A stretch of 64,000 bases of DNA, taken from Clostridia bacterium. Lineage in GTDB: Bacteria > Bacillota > Clostridia > Oscillospirales > CAG-272. The first letter of the stretch is position 1. Every line of letters begins with the position of its first letter. Below, in pieces: positions 16,660 through 25,080 of the stretch. The position numbers and the translations under genes were made by a program. The stretch spans positions 1 to 64,000 of the forward strand of contig JAFYBN010000070.1 in NCBI GenBank assembly GCA_017540175.1, in the 5' to 3' direction. The notes below the pieces were generated by a model that did no database searches, had not been told where the DNA came from, and worked only from the letters and a program-made list of their open reading frames with translations.

Positions 16660-17211
16660 ATGACCGAGAGGGACATCATCACCCTGTTTTTCGCGCGGGA
16701 CGAGCGGGCGGTTGAGGAATTCCGCCGCGCGTTCGGCAAGCTGTGCCTCGGCATCGCGCTCTCGATCACCGGGGACGAGGGGACGGCGGAGGAATGCCTG
16801 AATGATGCCTGCCTGCGCCTGTGGAACGCCATTCCGCCCGAGAACCCGCGCTCGCTGAAAGCTTTCGGCGCGAAAATCACCCGCAACCTCGCGCTCGGGC
16901 GGCTCGAAAAAGAACGCGCGGCAAAGCGGAGCGCGGTGCTCGAGGAGTTTGACGAGACGGCGGAGCGCGCGAACGTCTCCTTTGAGGAGGATTTCATCGA
17001 ATCCGAAGCGCTCGCGCAGGCGATCGACCGCTTCCTCGCGTCAAGGAGCAAAATCGAAGCAGCGGTCTTCGTGCGGCGCTATTTCTCGGGGGAAAGCGCA
17101 AAGGAAATCAGCCGCGCGACCGGACTCGGCGAGGTGAAGATCTCGCGGATGCTCAAAAAACTGCGGACGGCTCTTGCCGCGGCGCTTGCGAAAGGGGGAT
17201 TTGAGGTATGA
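16660..17211 (+). CDS. ECF-type RNA polymerase sigma factor
   Basis: A 183-aa sigma-70 family factor with region 2 at about residues 12-85 (including the EECLNDACLRLWNAIPP segment for core binding and the NLALGRLEKERAAKR end) and region 4 at about 115-175 (AVFVRRYFSGESAKEISRAT, then a helix-turn-helix ending KISRMLKKLR). There is no region 1 or 3, as expected for ECF or ECF-like factors. A strong AAAGGAGG precedes the ATG. Its stop overlaps the start of the next gene (ATGA), so it is made together with the membrane protein that carries an anti-sigma-like N-terminus. Likely targets are genes of this island (inference). Confidence 0.85.
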   Translation: MTERDIITLFFARDERAVEEFRRAFGKLCLGIALSITGDEGTAEECLNDACLRLWNAIPPENPRSLKAFGAKITRNLALGRLEKERAAKRSAVLEEFDETAERANVSFEEDFIESEALAQAIDRFLASRSKIEAAVFVRRYFSGESAKEISRATGLGEVKISRMLKKLRTALAAALAKGGFEV

Positions 17212-19739
17212 AACGGAAACTGAAAGGAGCCGATCTCGCGCGCGCCGCCGGAGGAATCGACGGGCGCTGGATCGAGCTGGCATACAATGAAACAGAACTC
17301 CGCCGGGCGGCGGAGGAAAGCCGGAGCCGCCCCCGCCGCTGGCTCTTCGGCGCGGAGCTCAAAAAACTCGTCGGCGTGAAAACGGTATGGATCTTCCTCC
17401 TCATCTTCCTCGCGCTGAATTTCGCGCTGGCATGGCGGGCGGCGGGCAGAACTGCCGCGGCGCGCTATCCGAACGGGCTCGTCTCCCGCTTCTTCGACGG
17501 GTATTTCGAAAATACGGAGGAATACGAGGCGCGGTACGCAGAGATCCGGGCGTTCGCGGCACAGCAGAACGAACTGTTCTTTCAGGCTATGCGCGCGGGG
17601 CGGCAGGATTATGAATACGAAGAGCTCCCGAACCGCTATTCCGACGACGACGCGGTGAAGGATTCCGAGCTGTTCTCGCTCGTGTACGCCGCGCTCGATC
17701 AGTCCGAGGGTTATCCCGCGCGGCTCGAAAAGGTCATCGACGCGGCGAAAGCCAATCTGAGCGAATTCCGGCGCATGGGCATTTCGGAGGATTCCTACGC
17801 ATGGAAATACCAGACCGAGGTCATCCGGCGGTACGAAGCCATGCGCGGCACGGTGAAAATCGGCGTGGAATACGTGCGCGGGTGGGGCGATTATTTCGAC
17901 TACCGCCTCGGCGACGTGCTTTTGTTCCTGCTTCTGATCCTTCTGTGCTCCGTCGTTTTCACGCAGGAGAAGCAGGCGGGCTTTCTCCCGGTCCTGCGCG
18001 CCTCGAAGCGGGGCAGGGGGAAGACGGCGACCTTGAAGATCGCGCTGACGCTTTGTGTGACCTTGCTCTTCGTGCTGCTCTTCACGCTGACCTCATGGAC
18101 GGCGTTCGGGCTGAGGATCGGGTTTTCCTCGGCGGAGAACGCGCTGCAGGCGCTGCCGCAGTTCACCTATTCGCCGTACAGGATCACGGTGGGGAACTAC
18201 TTCGCTCTGACGGTCCTTGTGAAGCTCTTTTCGGCGTCGGTGTTCGCTTCGCTTCTGCTCGCGGTCTCGAATCTTCTGCGCTCCCCGGTCCTGAATTATA
18301 TCGCGGGGCTCGGGCTCTACGGCGTGAATCTGCTGCTCGGGCGGCTGGACGCGTCGAAGGCGGCGGCCCATTTGAATCTCGTGTCCGCCGCGGCGGCAAA
18401 CTCGCTCTTCACGCGCTACCGTGCGGTGAATCTCTTCTCCTCAGCGGCGGCGATGGTTCCCGTGATGCTCACGCTCTTCGCGCTGCTTCTGCTCGGAGGC
18501 GCCGTGCTCGCGGCATGGCTCCACACGCGCGGCGGCGAAGCGGTCAGCATCCCCTTCGCGGGTACGGTCATCGCGTCCGTTCTTACGGCTTGGGCGAGAT
18601 TTCGCACATCACTGAGGCAAAGGATCGCGGGACGCGCGGGCAAACGGAGGAGGGCAAGGAGCTATTCGCTCTCGCTGTTCTGGGCGGAGGTCTTCAAGAC
18701 CCTCGTGTCCTCGCGTTTCCTCATCCTGCTCCTTGTCCTGCTCGCGGCGAAGGGATGGTATTCCGCGCGGCTTTACGAGGCGAGACCCTCCTACGCCGAC
18801 GCGGTGTATCGGGAATACATGACCTTCCTCGAGGGCGAGCTGACCCCGGAGAAATCCGAATGGATCGCCGGGGAGAGGGCGCGGCTGAGCGGCATCCTCG
18901 CCGAAAAAACGCGGATGGAGGAGGCGTTCTTGAACGGGGAGCTCAGCTATGCGCAGTACCGGGACTATCTCTCGGAATACAGCTCGGCGGAGGCGCGGTC
19001 GGACCTCTTCACCGTGATCGAGGAGCATGAACGCTATCTCGCCGCACGGGGCTCGGGCTGGTTCGTGTACGACACGGGCTGGCGGCGGCTCTTCTCCGGC
19101 GACGCGGATCTCTTCCTCTATACGGCGGTGCTCCTGCTCCTCACGGGCTCCTTCGCGGGGGAATATGTGTCCCGCTCCTCGTCGGGCGGATTCGCGCAGA
19201 TCCTCCGGGCGACCAAGCTCGGGCGGCGCGAGACCTTCCGGGCGAAGCTCGTTTCGGCGGGCGTGATATCCCTGATCCTCGCCCTGTTGTCCTGCGTGAT
19301 CGACTTTGTGGTGATCGCGAAAAACTACGCGCTGCCGTCTCCCACGGCGCCCCTCGAATCGCTCGAGCTCTTCGGGGCTTACCGCGGCTCGCTTACGGTG
19401 ACGGGCTACGCGGCGCTCTTCATCGGTCTGCGTCTGCTCGGCGCGCTCTTCATGGCGATGCTCGTCTGCGCGCTCTCCGAGCTTCTGTCCCGCTACCTGC
19501 CCGTGCTCGGCTCGGCGGTGGCGCTGACGCTCTGCCCGGCGCTCCTTGCGGCGTTCGGCTGGCAGGCGGCGCAGCGGGTGAATTTCCTCTCCCTGCTCGC
19601 GGGAACGCCCCTCTTCCTCGATTCCGCGAAGCTCGGCCTCTTCGGCTCCGGCTGGTCGATGCTCGCGCTCTGGATCGCCGCCGCGGGGATCGGCGTCGCC
19701 GCGCTGATGTGGCCGGCGAAGAAGATGTTTGTGGAGTGA
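17208..19739 (+). CDS. Duplicated ABC-2-like permease with anti-sigma-like N-terminus
   Basis: An 843-aa membrane protein. Residues 1-45 are cytoplasmic and contain AAGGIDGRWIELAYN, the pattern found at the start of membrane anti-sigma factors beside ECF genes in Clostridia. Two homologous halves follow. Predicted membrane segments are near 59-77, 234-252, 276-299, 331-355, 360-378 and 412-437, then 501-515, 633-650, 680-704, 732-757, 763-785 and 817-835. Each half has a long outside loop after its first segment and then a matching F-x-x-E...G..x-LRA-x-K-x-GR-x-x-T...K motif (251-277 and 649-680), as in ABC-2 permeases. No ATPase gene is nearby. The ATGA overlap with the sigma gene implies coupling. 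A sensor or transporter controlling the sigma factor is plausible. Confidence 0.7.
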   Translation: MKRKLKGADLARAAGGIDGRWIELAYNETELRRAAEESRSRPRRWLFGAELKKLVGVKTVWIFLLIFLALNFALAWRAAGRTAAARYPNGLVSRFFDGYFENTEEYEARYAEIRAFAAQQNELFFQAMRAGRQDYEYEELPNRYSDDDAVKDSELFSLVYAALDQSEGYPARLEKVIDAAKANLSEFRRMGISEDSYAWKYQTEVIRRYEAMRGTVKIGVEYVRGWGDYFDYRLGDVLLFLLLILLCSVVFTQEKQAGFLPVLRASKRGRGKTATLKIALTLCVTLLFVLLFTLTSWTAFGLRIGFSSAENALQALPQFTYSPYRITVGNYFALTVLVKLFSASVFASLLLAVSNLLRSPVLNYIAGLGLYGVNLLLGRLDASKAAAHLNLVSAAAANSLFTRYRAVNLFSSAAAMVPVMLTLFALLLLGGAVLAAWLHTRGGEAVSIPFAGTVIASVLTAWARFRTSLRQRIAGRAGKRRRARSYSLSLFWAEVFKTLVSSRFLILLLVLLAAKGWYSARLYEARPSYADAVYREYMTFLEGELTPEKSEWIAGERARLSGILAEKTRMEEAFLNGELSYAQYRDYLSEYSSAEARSDLFTVIEEHERYLAARGSGWFVYDTGWRRLFSGDADLFLYTAVLLLLTGSFAGEYVSRSSSGGFAQILRATKLGRRETFRAKLVSAGVISLILALLSCVIDFVVIAKNYALPSPTAPLESLELFGAYRGSLTVTGYAALFIGLRLLGALFMAMLVCALSELLSRYLPVLGSAVALTLCPALLAAFGWQAAQRVNFLSLLAGTPLFLDSAKLGLFGSGWSMLALWIAAAGIGVAALMWPAKKMFVE

Positions 19740-19800
19740 CGGGGTACGCGGCTTCTTTGAAAAGAAGCCTGGCAAGAAACTTTAATATAGGGGATATCGA

Positions 19801-21057
19801 ATGAAAAAAATCATTTTCATCTGCGCGGTCCTGCTCCTTCTTTTGGCGGGGTGCGGGAAGGCGGAACCTGCGCCCGCGCATTTCAGCCGGCAGTGGAACT
19901 TTGTCCAGTGCGGGGACACGCTCTGGACGGGGGATACCGACGTGGAGGGCGTCGGCGATCTGTTTTTGAGCGGCGCGCTTGACAGGCAGGTCGCTCTCTG
20001 CCGCGATCCGCTCTGCGATCACGACGGGGCATTCTGTGCCGAGGATTTCCGGTACGGCACGATCCGGAATTATACGACGGACGGAGAACGCATCTACACG
20101 CAGATGCGGGACTCCGAGCGCGGCTACGAATACTGGAAGACAAACGGCGATCACAGAGCCTTTGCCGTGCTCGCCGTCCTCGACCCCGAAATCCCCGCCG
20201 GGATGCGCGAGCTGACCGTTTACGAAGAGAGCAGCTGGAGCAGAGGACAGCGCATCTCAGCCGCGGGCGGGTACGTCTATTACAGGGAAGCCTCGATCCC
20301 GGACGGCATGAAGTCGGACGAGTCGTCGCCGGAGGACTGGGTCGTGCGCATCATGCGGATCAAGTCGGACGGAGGCAGACCGGAGCGCGCTCCCGTGCGC
20401 GAGCTTTCCGTGGACGAAGCGTTTGAGACCGACGGGACCTTTGCCTGCGTCATCCCCGGCACGGGGGAGGTTGTCGAATGCGTCCCGCTCGAGGGCGGCG
20501 AAGCGTTTGTGCTCCCCTCTCCGGACGGAAAGACCGCGTCGGGCGTCGCCGTCACGGACTGCGGGACGTTCCTGCTCTGCAGAGACGTCGCGCGGGAGGC
20601 CGCGGGAGAAATGACCCCGTCGTACGTCCGCACCTCGACCGCCGTGTACCGGATCGACCGGAGCGAGGAGGGCTTCTCGTTCGCGCCGCTCTTCGGGGAC
20701 GCCGCGCGGGTGATCTTCTCGGACGGGTATATCTGGTATTCGACCCCCGAGGTTGCCTATTACGGCACGCCGACCTACGCGCCCGGGGTGGTGCAGGTCA
20801 CGGCTGTTAAGTTGGACGTTTTCTCCGAGACCGCGGGCGACCTCATCCGATACGATCCCGAAACGGGGGAGACAGCCCGGTGGACGGCGGATAAGCACAT
20901 CGTGTTTCAGGGATTCTCGGCAGGCTATGCCCTCGCGTTTCTGATCGATTACGATGAACTCGGAAGGACCAGCGAGCTTGACAAGACGCTCTATAAGCTC
21001 GTGCTGAACGACGACGGAAGCGTCACGATCGCCGGGACGATCGACACGGCGGAATAG
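19801..21057 (+). CDS. CxDPLCxH-family lipoprotein 3
   Basis: A 418-aa lipoprotein (lipobox LAGC, Cys18) with Cys37, then C67-R-D-P-L-C72-D-H74 and Cys79. Blade-like segments (GGYVYYREA, DGYIWYST) recur through the body. It belongs to the subgroup with 21133, 22365 and 25055, which keep Cys near residue 36. AGGGGAT precedes the ATG. It follows the permease gene by 61 bases, a gap that carries CTTCTTTGAAAAGAAG and GGCAAGAAACTTT, parts of a short interspersed repeat. Probably exported and anchored at the outer face of the membrane; ligand unknown. Confidence 0.75.
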   Translation: MKKIIFICAVLLLLLAGCGKAEPAPAHFSRQWNFVQCGDTLWTGDTDVEGVGDLFLSGALDRQVALCRDPLCDHDGAFCAEDFRYGTIRNYTTDGERIYTQMRDSERGYEYWKTNGDHRAFAVLAVLDPEIPAGMRELTVYEESSWSRGQRISAAGGYVYYREASIPDGMKSDESSPEDWVVRIMRIKSDGGRPERAPVRELSVDEAFETDGTFACVIPGTGEVVECVPLEGGEAFVLPSPDGKTASGVAVTDCGTFLLCRDVAREAAGEMTPSYVRTSTAVYRIDRSEEGFSFAPLFGDAARVIFSDGYIWYSTPEVAYYGTPTYAPGVVQVTAVKLDVFSETAGDLIRYDPETGETARWTADKHIVFQGFSAGYALAFLIDYDELGRTSELDKTLYKLVLNDDGSVTIAGTIDTAE

Positions 21058-21132
21058 GCGGCACGGCTTATCCGAAGCGAAGGCCCGCGATGCCGCGCAC
21101 GCCGCAAAGAACTTTCAAATGGGGAGGTTGGG

Positions 21133-22368
21133 ATGAGGAGAATCCTGATGATCTGCACGGCTCTGACGATGCTTTTTGTCTCCTGCGCACACCCCGTCCC
21201 GGCCCCGTATTTTGTGAACAACGAATTCGGCGGGGGCTGCGTGCTCGGAGATCTGTATCTCGAAGACCTTGGGGGAATCCGTACCGTAACCTATTCTCCG
21301 GACGGAAAAAGGGAAGGACTCTGCCGCGATCCGCTCTGCACGCACGAGTATGCGCGCGACGGTCTGTGTCCCGATGTCGCCGCCTTCGGAACCAAGTCCT
21401 TCGCAACGGACGGCACAAGGCTGTATTTTGCCTCGATCATTATGCGGCAGAATAACGCGGGACTGAAACGGGGAATCTACTCGATCCTGCCGGACGGTGA
21501 GGATTTCAAAATGCTGTACGAAGGGGAGATCGCGCCGAACAACAGTTGGGACCTTGCCGTCTCGGACGGATATCTGTATTTTGAAGAAGGGCATTACAAG
21601 GTCGATTATAATCCTCTGACGGATCGGACGGAGATCTCCGATCAATACGGAGCCATTGTCCGGATCCCGGTAGACGGAGGACAGGCCGAACAACTGACGG
21701 AGGAGCGGGAAGGCGTCGGCACGACCATCGCCGCGGACGAAAACACACTCTGTCTTGTGCGGGTCGGGCGGGACGGTGACAGCATCCTTGAGCGCATCGA
21801 TTGTGAAACCGGGGAAACGGTACCAATCCCGCTTCCCGGCGACTTCGAAAGCGTTTGGCCGAGATTTGTCGACGGTGCGCTTTACCTTGCGGCAGCGAAT
21901 TCCCGTACAGTCAAAGCGGACCGCGGCGACGGCACGGCGGCACACATGAGCGGGCAGGACTGGTTTCTGTACCGATTGACCGGTGACGGGTGGGAATGCC
22001 TTGCGGAAAGCGAGTCGCGCTTTGTGTTCGCCGGGGACGAGGTCTGGTTTGTCCGTGAGGGCGATGCTGAGTACCTCGGGACAAGGGCGTTTCCCACCGG
22101 CAGGGGATCGGAGACTGCCGAGCGGGACATATTCGATACCCACGCGCGCCGACTGTTCAGGCTCGATCTCGGAACCGGCGAAGGTGCCGAGCTTCCGCTC
22201 AACCGGGATATCGACCCGTCGGAATCCGTCGAGCTGATCGCCGTCGGAGAAACCGTCGTCTATATGATGCTCTCCGATCCGCATTTGCTTCTTGAGGGAA
22301 GCCCGTCAAAAACGCTCGTCTGCGCGAAACGTGATAATCTTTCCGTGATCTGGAGGTGCGAACCGTGA
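21133..22368 (+). CDS. CxDPLCxH-family lipoprotein 4
   Basis: A 411-aa lipoprotein (lipobox FVSC, Cys18) with Cys36, then C64-R-D-P-L-C69-T-H71 and Cys79. The C-terminal half contains PTGRGSET, a second mark shared with the next two subgroup members. GGGGAGG precedes the ATG. Its stop overlaps the GTG start of the following gene (GTGA), so the two were translationally coupled. Function unknown; the family layout (lipid anchor, short linker, Cys/His cluster, propeller-like body) suggests an extracytoplasmic sensor or binding protein. Confidence 0.75.
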   Translation: MRRILMICTALTMLFVSCAHPVPAPYFVNNEFGGGCVLGDLYLEDLGGIRTVTYSPDGKREGLCRDPLCTHEYARDGLCPDVAAFGTKSFATDGTRLYFASIIMRQNNAGLKRGIYSILPDGEDFKMLYEGEIAPNNSWDLAVSDGYLYFEEGHYKVDYNPLTDRTEISDQYGAIVRIPVDGGQAEQLTEEREGVGTTIAADENTLCLVRVGRDGDSILERIDCETGETVPIPLPGDFESVWPRFVDGALYLAAANSRTVKADRGDGTAAHMSGQDWFLYRLTGDGWECLAESESRFVFAGDEVWFVREGDAEYLGTRAFPTGRGSETAERDIFDTHARRLFRLDLGTGEGAELPLNRDIDPSESVELIAVGETVVYMMLSDPHLLLEGSPSKTLVCAKRDNLSVIWRCEP

Positions 22369-23545
22369 AAAAATTGCTGTTCTTTTGCCTTGCTGCCCTG
22401 CTCCTTGCGTCCTGCGCGAAGCCCGCCGACGGACCGCTTCCGCTTCCGCATTCCGTCCGCCGGAACGGGTGTCAGCTCGGGGACATGATCGTCCTCGACG
22501 GATTCCGCGGGAAGCCGAACGTGTACAGCGCGGCGTTCGATGAACCCGCCCTGCTGTGCCGTGACCCCCTCTGCGACCACTCGGGAAAGGACGGTCCCTG
22601 CCCGGAGAGCTTCGCGGGTCCCCGCTTTTTCTGCACGGACGGGGAGAAGCTCTATATGTGCGTCATGAACACGAGAAATCGCCGGGAAGGGGAGAGACCT
22701 TTTGAAATTTACGCCGTCGATCCCCTTGGCACGGAGCCGATGACCCTCGTCTGCGAGACGGAGAACACCGGGAACTACGGCACGGGCCGAATGCTGTACG
22801 CGGACAGCCGGTATATCTATTATCAGAATTCCGTCTACCGCGAAGGCGCGGATCCGAACGCGGAATATCAGGATCCCGCCGACCAGTGCTTTGAGATCCG
22901 GCGGGTGAAAAAGACCGGGGGACAGTCGGAGATCGTGTTCGATGATCTGCCCGTCTCGACGTTCTTCTCCGTGGACGAGACGCGTTATTTCCTGTTTGAG
23001 TCGGAGCCGAAAGCGCAAGGATCATCGACCGAGGGACCGGCGCGGAAACGGCAGTTTCCTTCGGAGGGCTTTCGATCGCCGATATCCTGCCCGCCGAGAG
23101 CCGCGTGTTCATTCTCTGCCGGGAGCCCGCCGTCACGGCAACCGTGACGGAGACGCTCAGCTGGAATCCTGTGTCGGTGTTCGAATACAGAGACACAGGG
23201 GAGAGCCGTCTCGTCGCGGAGCATGCGGACGAATGGACCGAGATCCTGTGGTACGACGGCAGACTGTGGTACGAGCCGTTTGTCCTCGAATTTCTTTATA
23301 CCGCCGATCTGCCCACGGGCAGGGGGAGCGAGACGGAGCGGCACGATGTTTACGCGACGACGGACGGCACGCTCTGCGCCGTCGATCCCGAAACCGGCGA
23401 GGTACATCGATACCGCTGCGTGAGCGAGGACGGCGAGGACGCGGATTTCTTCGGCATCTCCGGCGGCGGTCCCATCGGCGTGCGGGGCACGAGAGGCGAG
23501 GACGAGATCATCGTGAAGCTGAGACTGGAAGAGATTGCTGAATGA
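22365..23545 (+). pseudogene. CxDPLCxH-family lipoprotein 5, frameshifted
   Basis: The N-terminal part starts at the GTG at 22365 (GGAGG nine bases upstream; lipobox LASC, Cys17) with Cys36, C65-R-D-P-L-C70-D-H72 and Cys79. It reads in frame to about 23010, then runs into unrelated residues and a stop at 23147. The family sequence resumes in another frame from about 23012 (ESARIIDRGTGAETAVS) through LPTGRGSET to a stop at 23545. One base lost near 23005-23018 explains the break. Both halves keep family residues, so the change is recent or a sequencing error. Confidence 0.75.
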
Positions 23546-23626
23546 GCTGAAAACACAGCCTCCTCAGGAAGATAGTCCCAAACATGCGGAACCGCTGTGC
23601 ACCCTTCCCCGAGGAAAGGAGAAAGG

Positions 23627-23706
23627 ATCCGCGCGCACCTCGATCCACACGGCGTGACGAGCGCCAGTTTTTGATCGACGAGGATATCGTCGTACCAATT
23701 TCGTGA
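23627..23706 (+). pseudogene. 3' remnant of a sixth lipoprotein gene
   Basis: The reading RIRAHLDPHGVTSASF matches the last 30 residues of the next gene's product (RIRERLDQYGVRSASF, then LIDEDIVVPIS), with one base missing in the T run at about 23668. The rest of that gene is gone. It lies just upstream of 23724, in the position the previous array member's 3' end would occupy, so it marks a deletion or unequal crossover. Confidence 0.8.
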
Positions 23707-23749
23707 TAAAAGGAAATCCGGCTATGAAAAGAATCGGGATGCTTTTGCT
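23661..23749 (+). repeat. Direct repeat flanking lipoprotein 6, left copy
   Basis: The 89 bases match 24991-25080 with only two differences (one base missing in a T run and one A/G change). The repeat spans the 3' end of one gene, the intergenic spacer and the first codons of the next. Confidence 0.9.
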
Positions 23750-25037
23750 CGCTCTCGCGTTCTGCTTCGCCTCCTGCGCGGCGTCCGGCGGAGAGGAGGA
23801 CGCCGTCTTTGCCGCGTCCGCGCATGTGTTTTGCGGCGGCGGGTACGTTTTCTCCGCGGATGAATACGCGAGGATATCCTATCAGAGAGGGGACGGAGAA
23901 AAAATGCCGCTCTGCCTCGACCCGCTGTGCACGCATTTCGGACAGGACTGTCCGTCCTTCCTGAACTGGGGCAGACCGCAGATCGCGGTGCGGGAAGGGA
24001 AGGCTCCGATCGTCTTTTTCAGCGATATATGGGTCAGCCGCGAGGATCAATCCTGCGACGGGCGGCTGTACCGCTTCGATTTTGAGACCGGGGAGCGCAA
24101 AACGCTCGTCGAAGGGAAGTTCGAGCGCATCCACCGCTTCTGCCTCTTCGGGCGCGATGTCTATTTCTCCGTTCCTCATATGGAGGAGGTGAACGGAGAA
24201 CGGACACCGGCGGGCACGGAGATCTGGAAGGTCGGCACGGACGGCTCCGGACTCACGAAGCTGTGTGAATCGGAGAGTTCCGTGACTTTCGCCGCGATCT
24301 CCGAGCGCAACAAGACCCGCTCGATCCTTGTGACCGCCGTGCTCGGGGGGGCCGAACCGCGGCTCTGCGTCACGGAGGATGAATTCGAGACCCTCACCCC
24401 GCTCGGACCGGATTCGCCCGCCTACGGCGTCTTTGCCTCGGACGGTTACCTCTATTACGCGCGCCCGAGTGGGAAGGTCCTCCCCGCCATGACCGTGCCC
24501 GCTCACCCGCTCGACAAGACCCACGACTTCACGGACGACGGCGCGGCGATCATACGGGGCGAGACCCCGCTTTACGAATACGTGCGCGTTCCGCTCGACG
24601 ATCCCGGACAGACGCCGGAGGTCACCACATGGGGCGTCATGCGTCCGACGAGCGCCGATCAACCGCTTCTCGTCGTCGGGGACAGAATGTACGTCATCCC
24701 CTGCGAACCGGAATATCTCGAAACCATCGCGGCGTCGTCGAAGGGCGTGCTCACCGGCGGCATTGCCGACGACCTCGGCGAAACAAGAACGGAGGTCGAC
24801 TACATCGTCACCCAGTCCGGGGGCAGAATCCTCGAGATGACCCTCGACGGAGAGCTCATCCGCGAAATCCCCACGCCGGGCTTCGATCCGCGGCGTCTCA
24901 ACACCTCCGACGGTGAGAGGCTTTTTGTGAGCGGCTATGTCACGGACGGGGAGAGGATCCGCGAACGTCTCGATCAATACGGGGTGAGGAGCGCCAGCTT
25001 TTTGATCGACGAGGATATCGTCGTACCAATTTCGTGA
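23724..25037 (+). CDS. CxDPLCxH-family lipoprotein 6
   Basis: A 437-aa lipoprotein (lipobox FASC, Cys18), with Cys37, then C64-L-D-P-L-C69-T-H71 and Cys76. The C-terminal half matches lipoprotein 1 (YVIPCEPEYLET, SGGRILEM, TPGFDPRR, DGERIRERLDQYGV). The ATG at 23724 follows AAAGGAAAT; an in-frame ATG seven codons earlier overlaps the remnant of the previous gene and is less likely. Its signal peptide is nearly identical to that of the next gene because of the flanking direct repeat. Confidence 0.75.
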   Translation: MKRIGMLLLALAFCFASCAASGGEEDAVFAASAHVFCGGGYVFSADEYARISYQRGDGEKMPLCLDPLCTHFGQDCPSFLNWGRPQIAVREGKAPIVFFSDIWVSREDQSCDGRLYRFDFETGERKTLVEGKFERIHRFCLFGRDVYFSVPHMEEVNGERTPAGTEIWKVGTDGSGLTKLCESESSVTFAAISERNKTRSILVTAVLGGAEPRLCVTEDEFETLTPLGPDSPAYGVFASDGYLYYARPSGKVLPAMTVPAHPLDKTHDFTDDGAAIIRGETPLYEYVRVPLDDPGQTPEVTTWGVMRPTSADQPLLVVGDRMYVIPCEPEYLETIAASSKGVLTGGIADDLGETRTEVDYIVTQSGGRILEMTLDGELIREIPTPGFDPRRLNTSDGERLFVSGYVTDGERIRERLDQYGVRSASFLIDEDIVVPIS

Positions 25038-25080
25038 TGAAAGGAAATCCGGCTATGAAAAGAATCGGGATGCTTTTGCT
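24991..25080 (+). repeat. Direct repeat flanking lipoprotein 6, right copy
   Basis: Right copy of the repeat at 23661-23749; it covers the end of lipoprotein 6 and the start of lipoprotein 7. Recombination between the copies would remove lipoprotein 6 cleanly. Confidence 0.9.
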
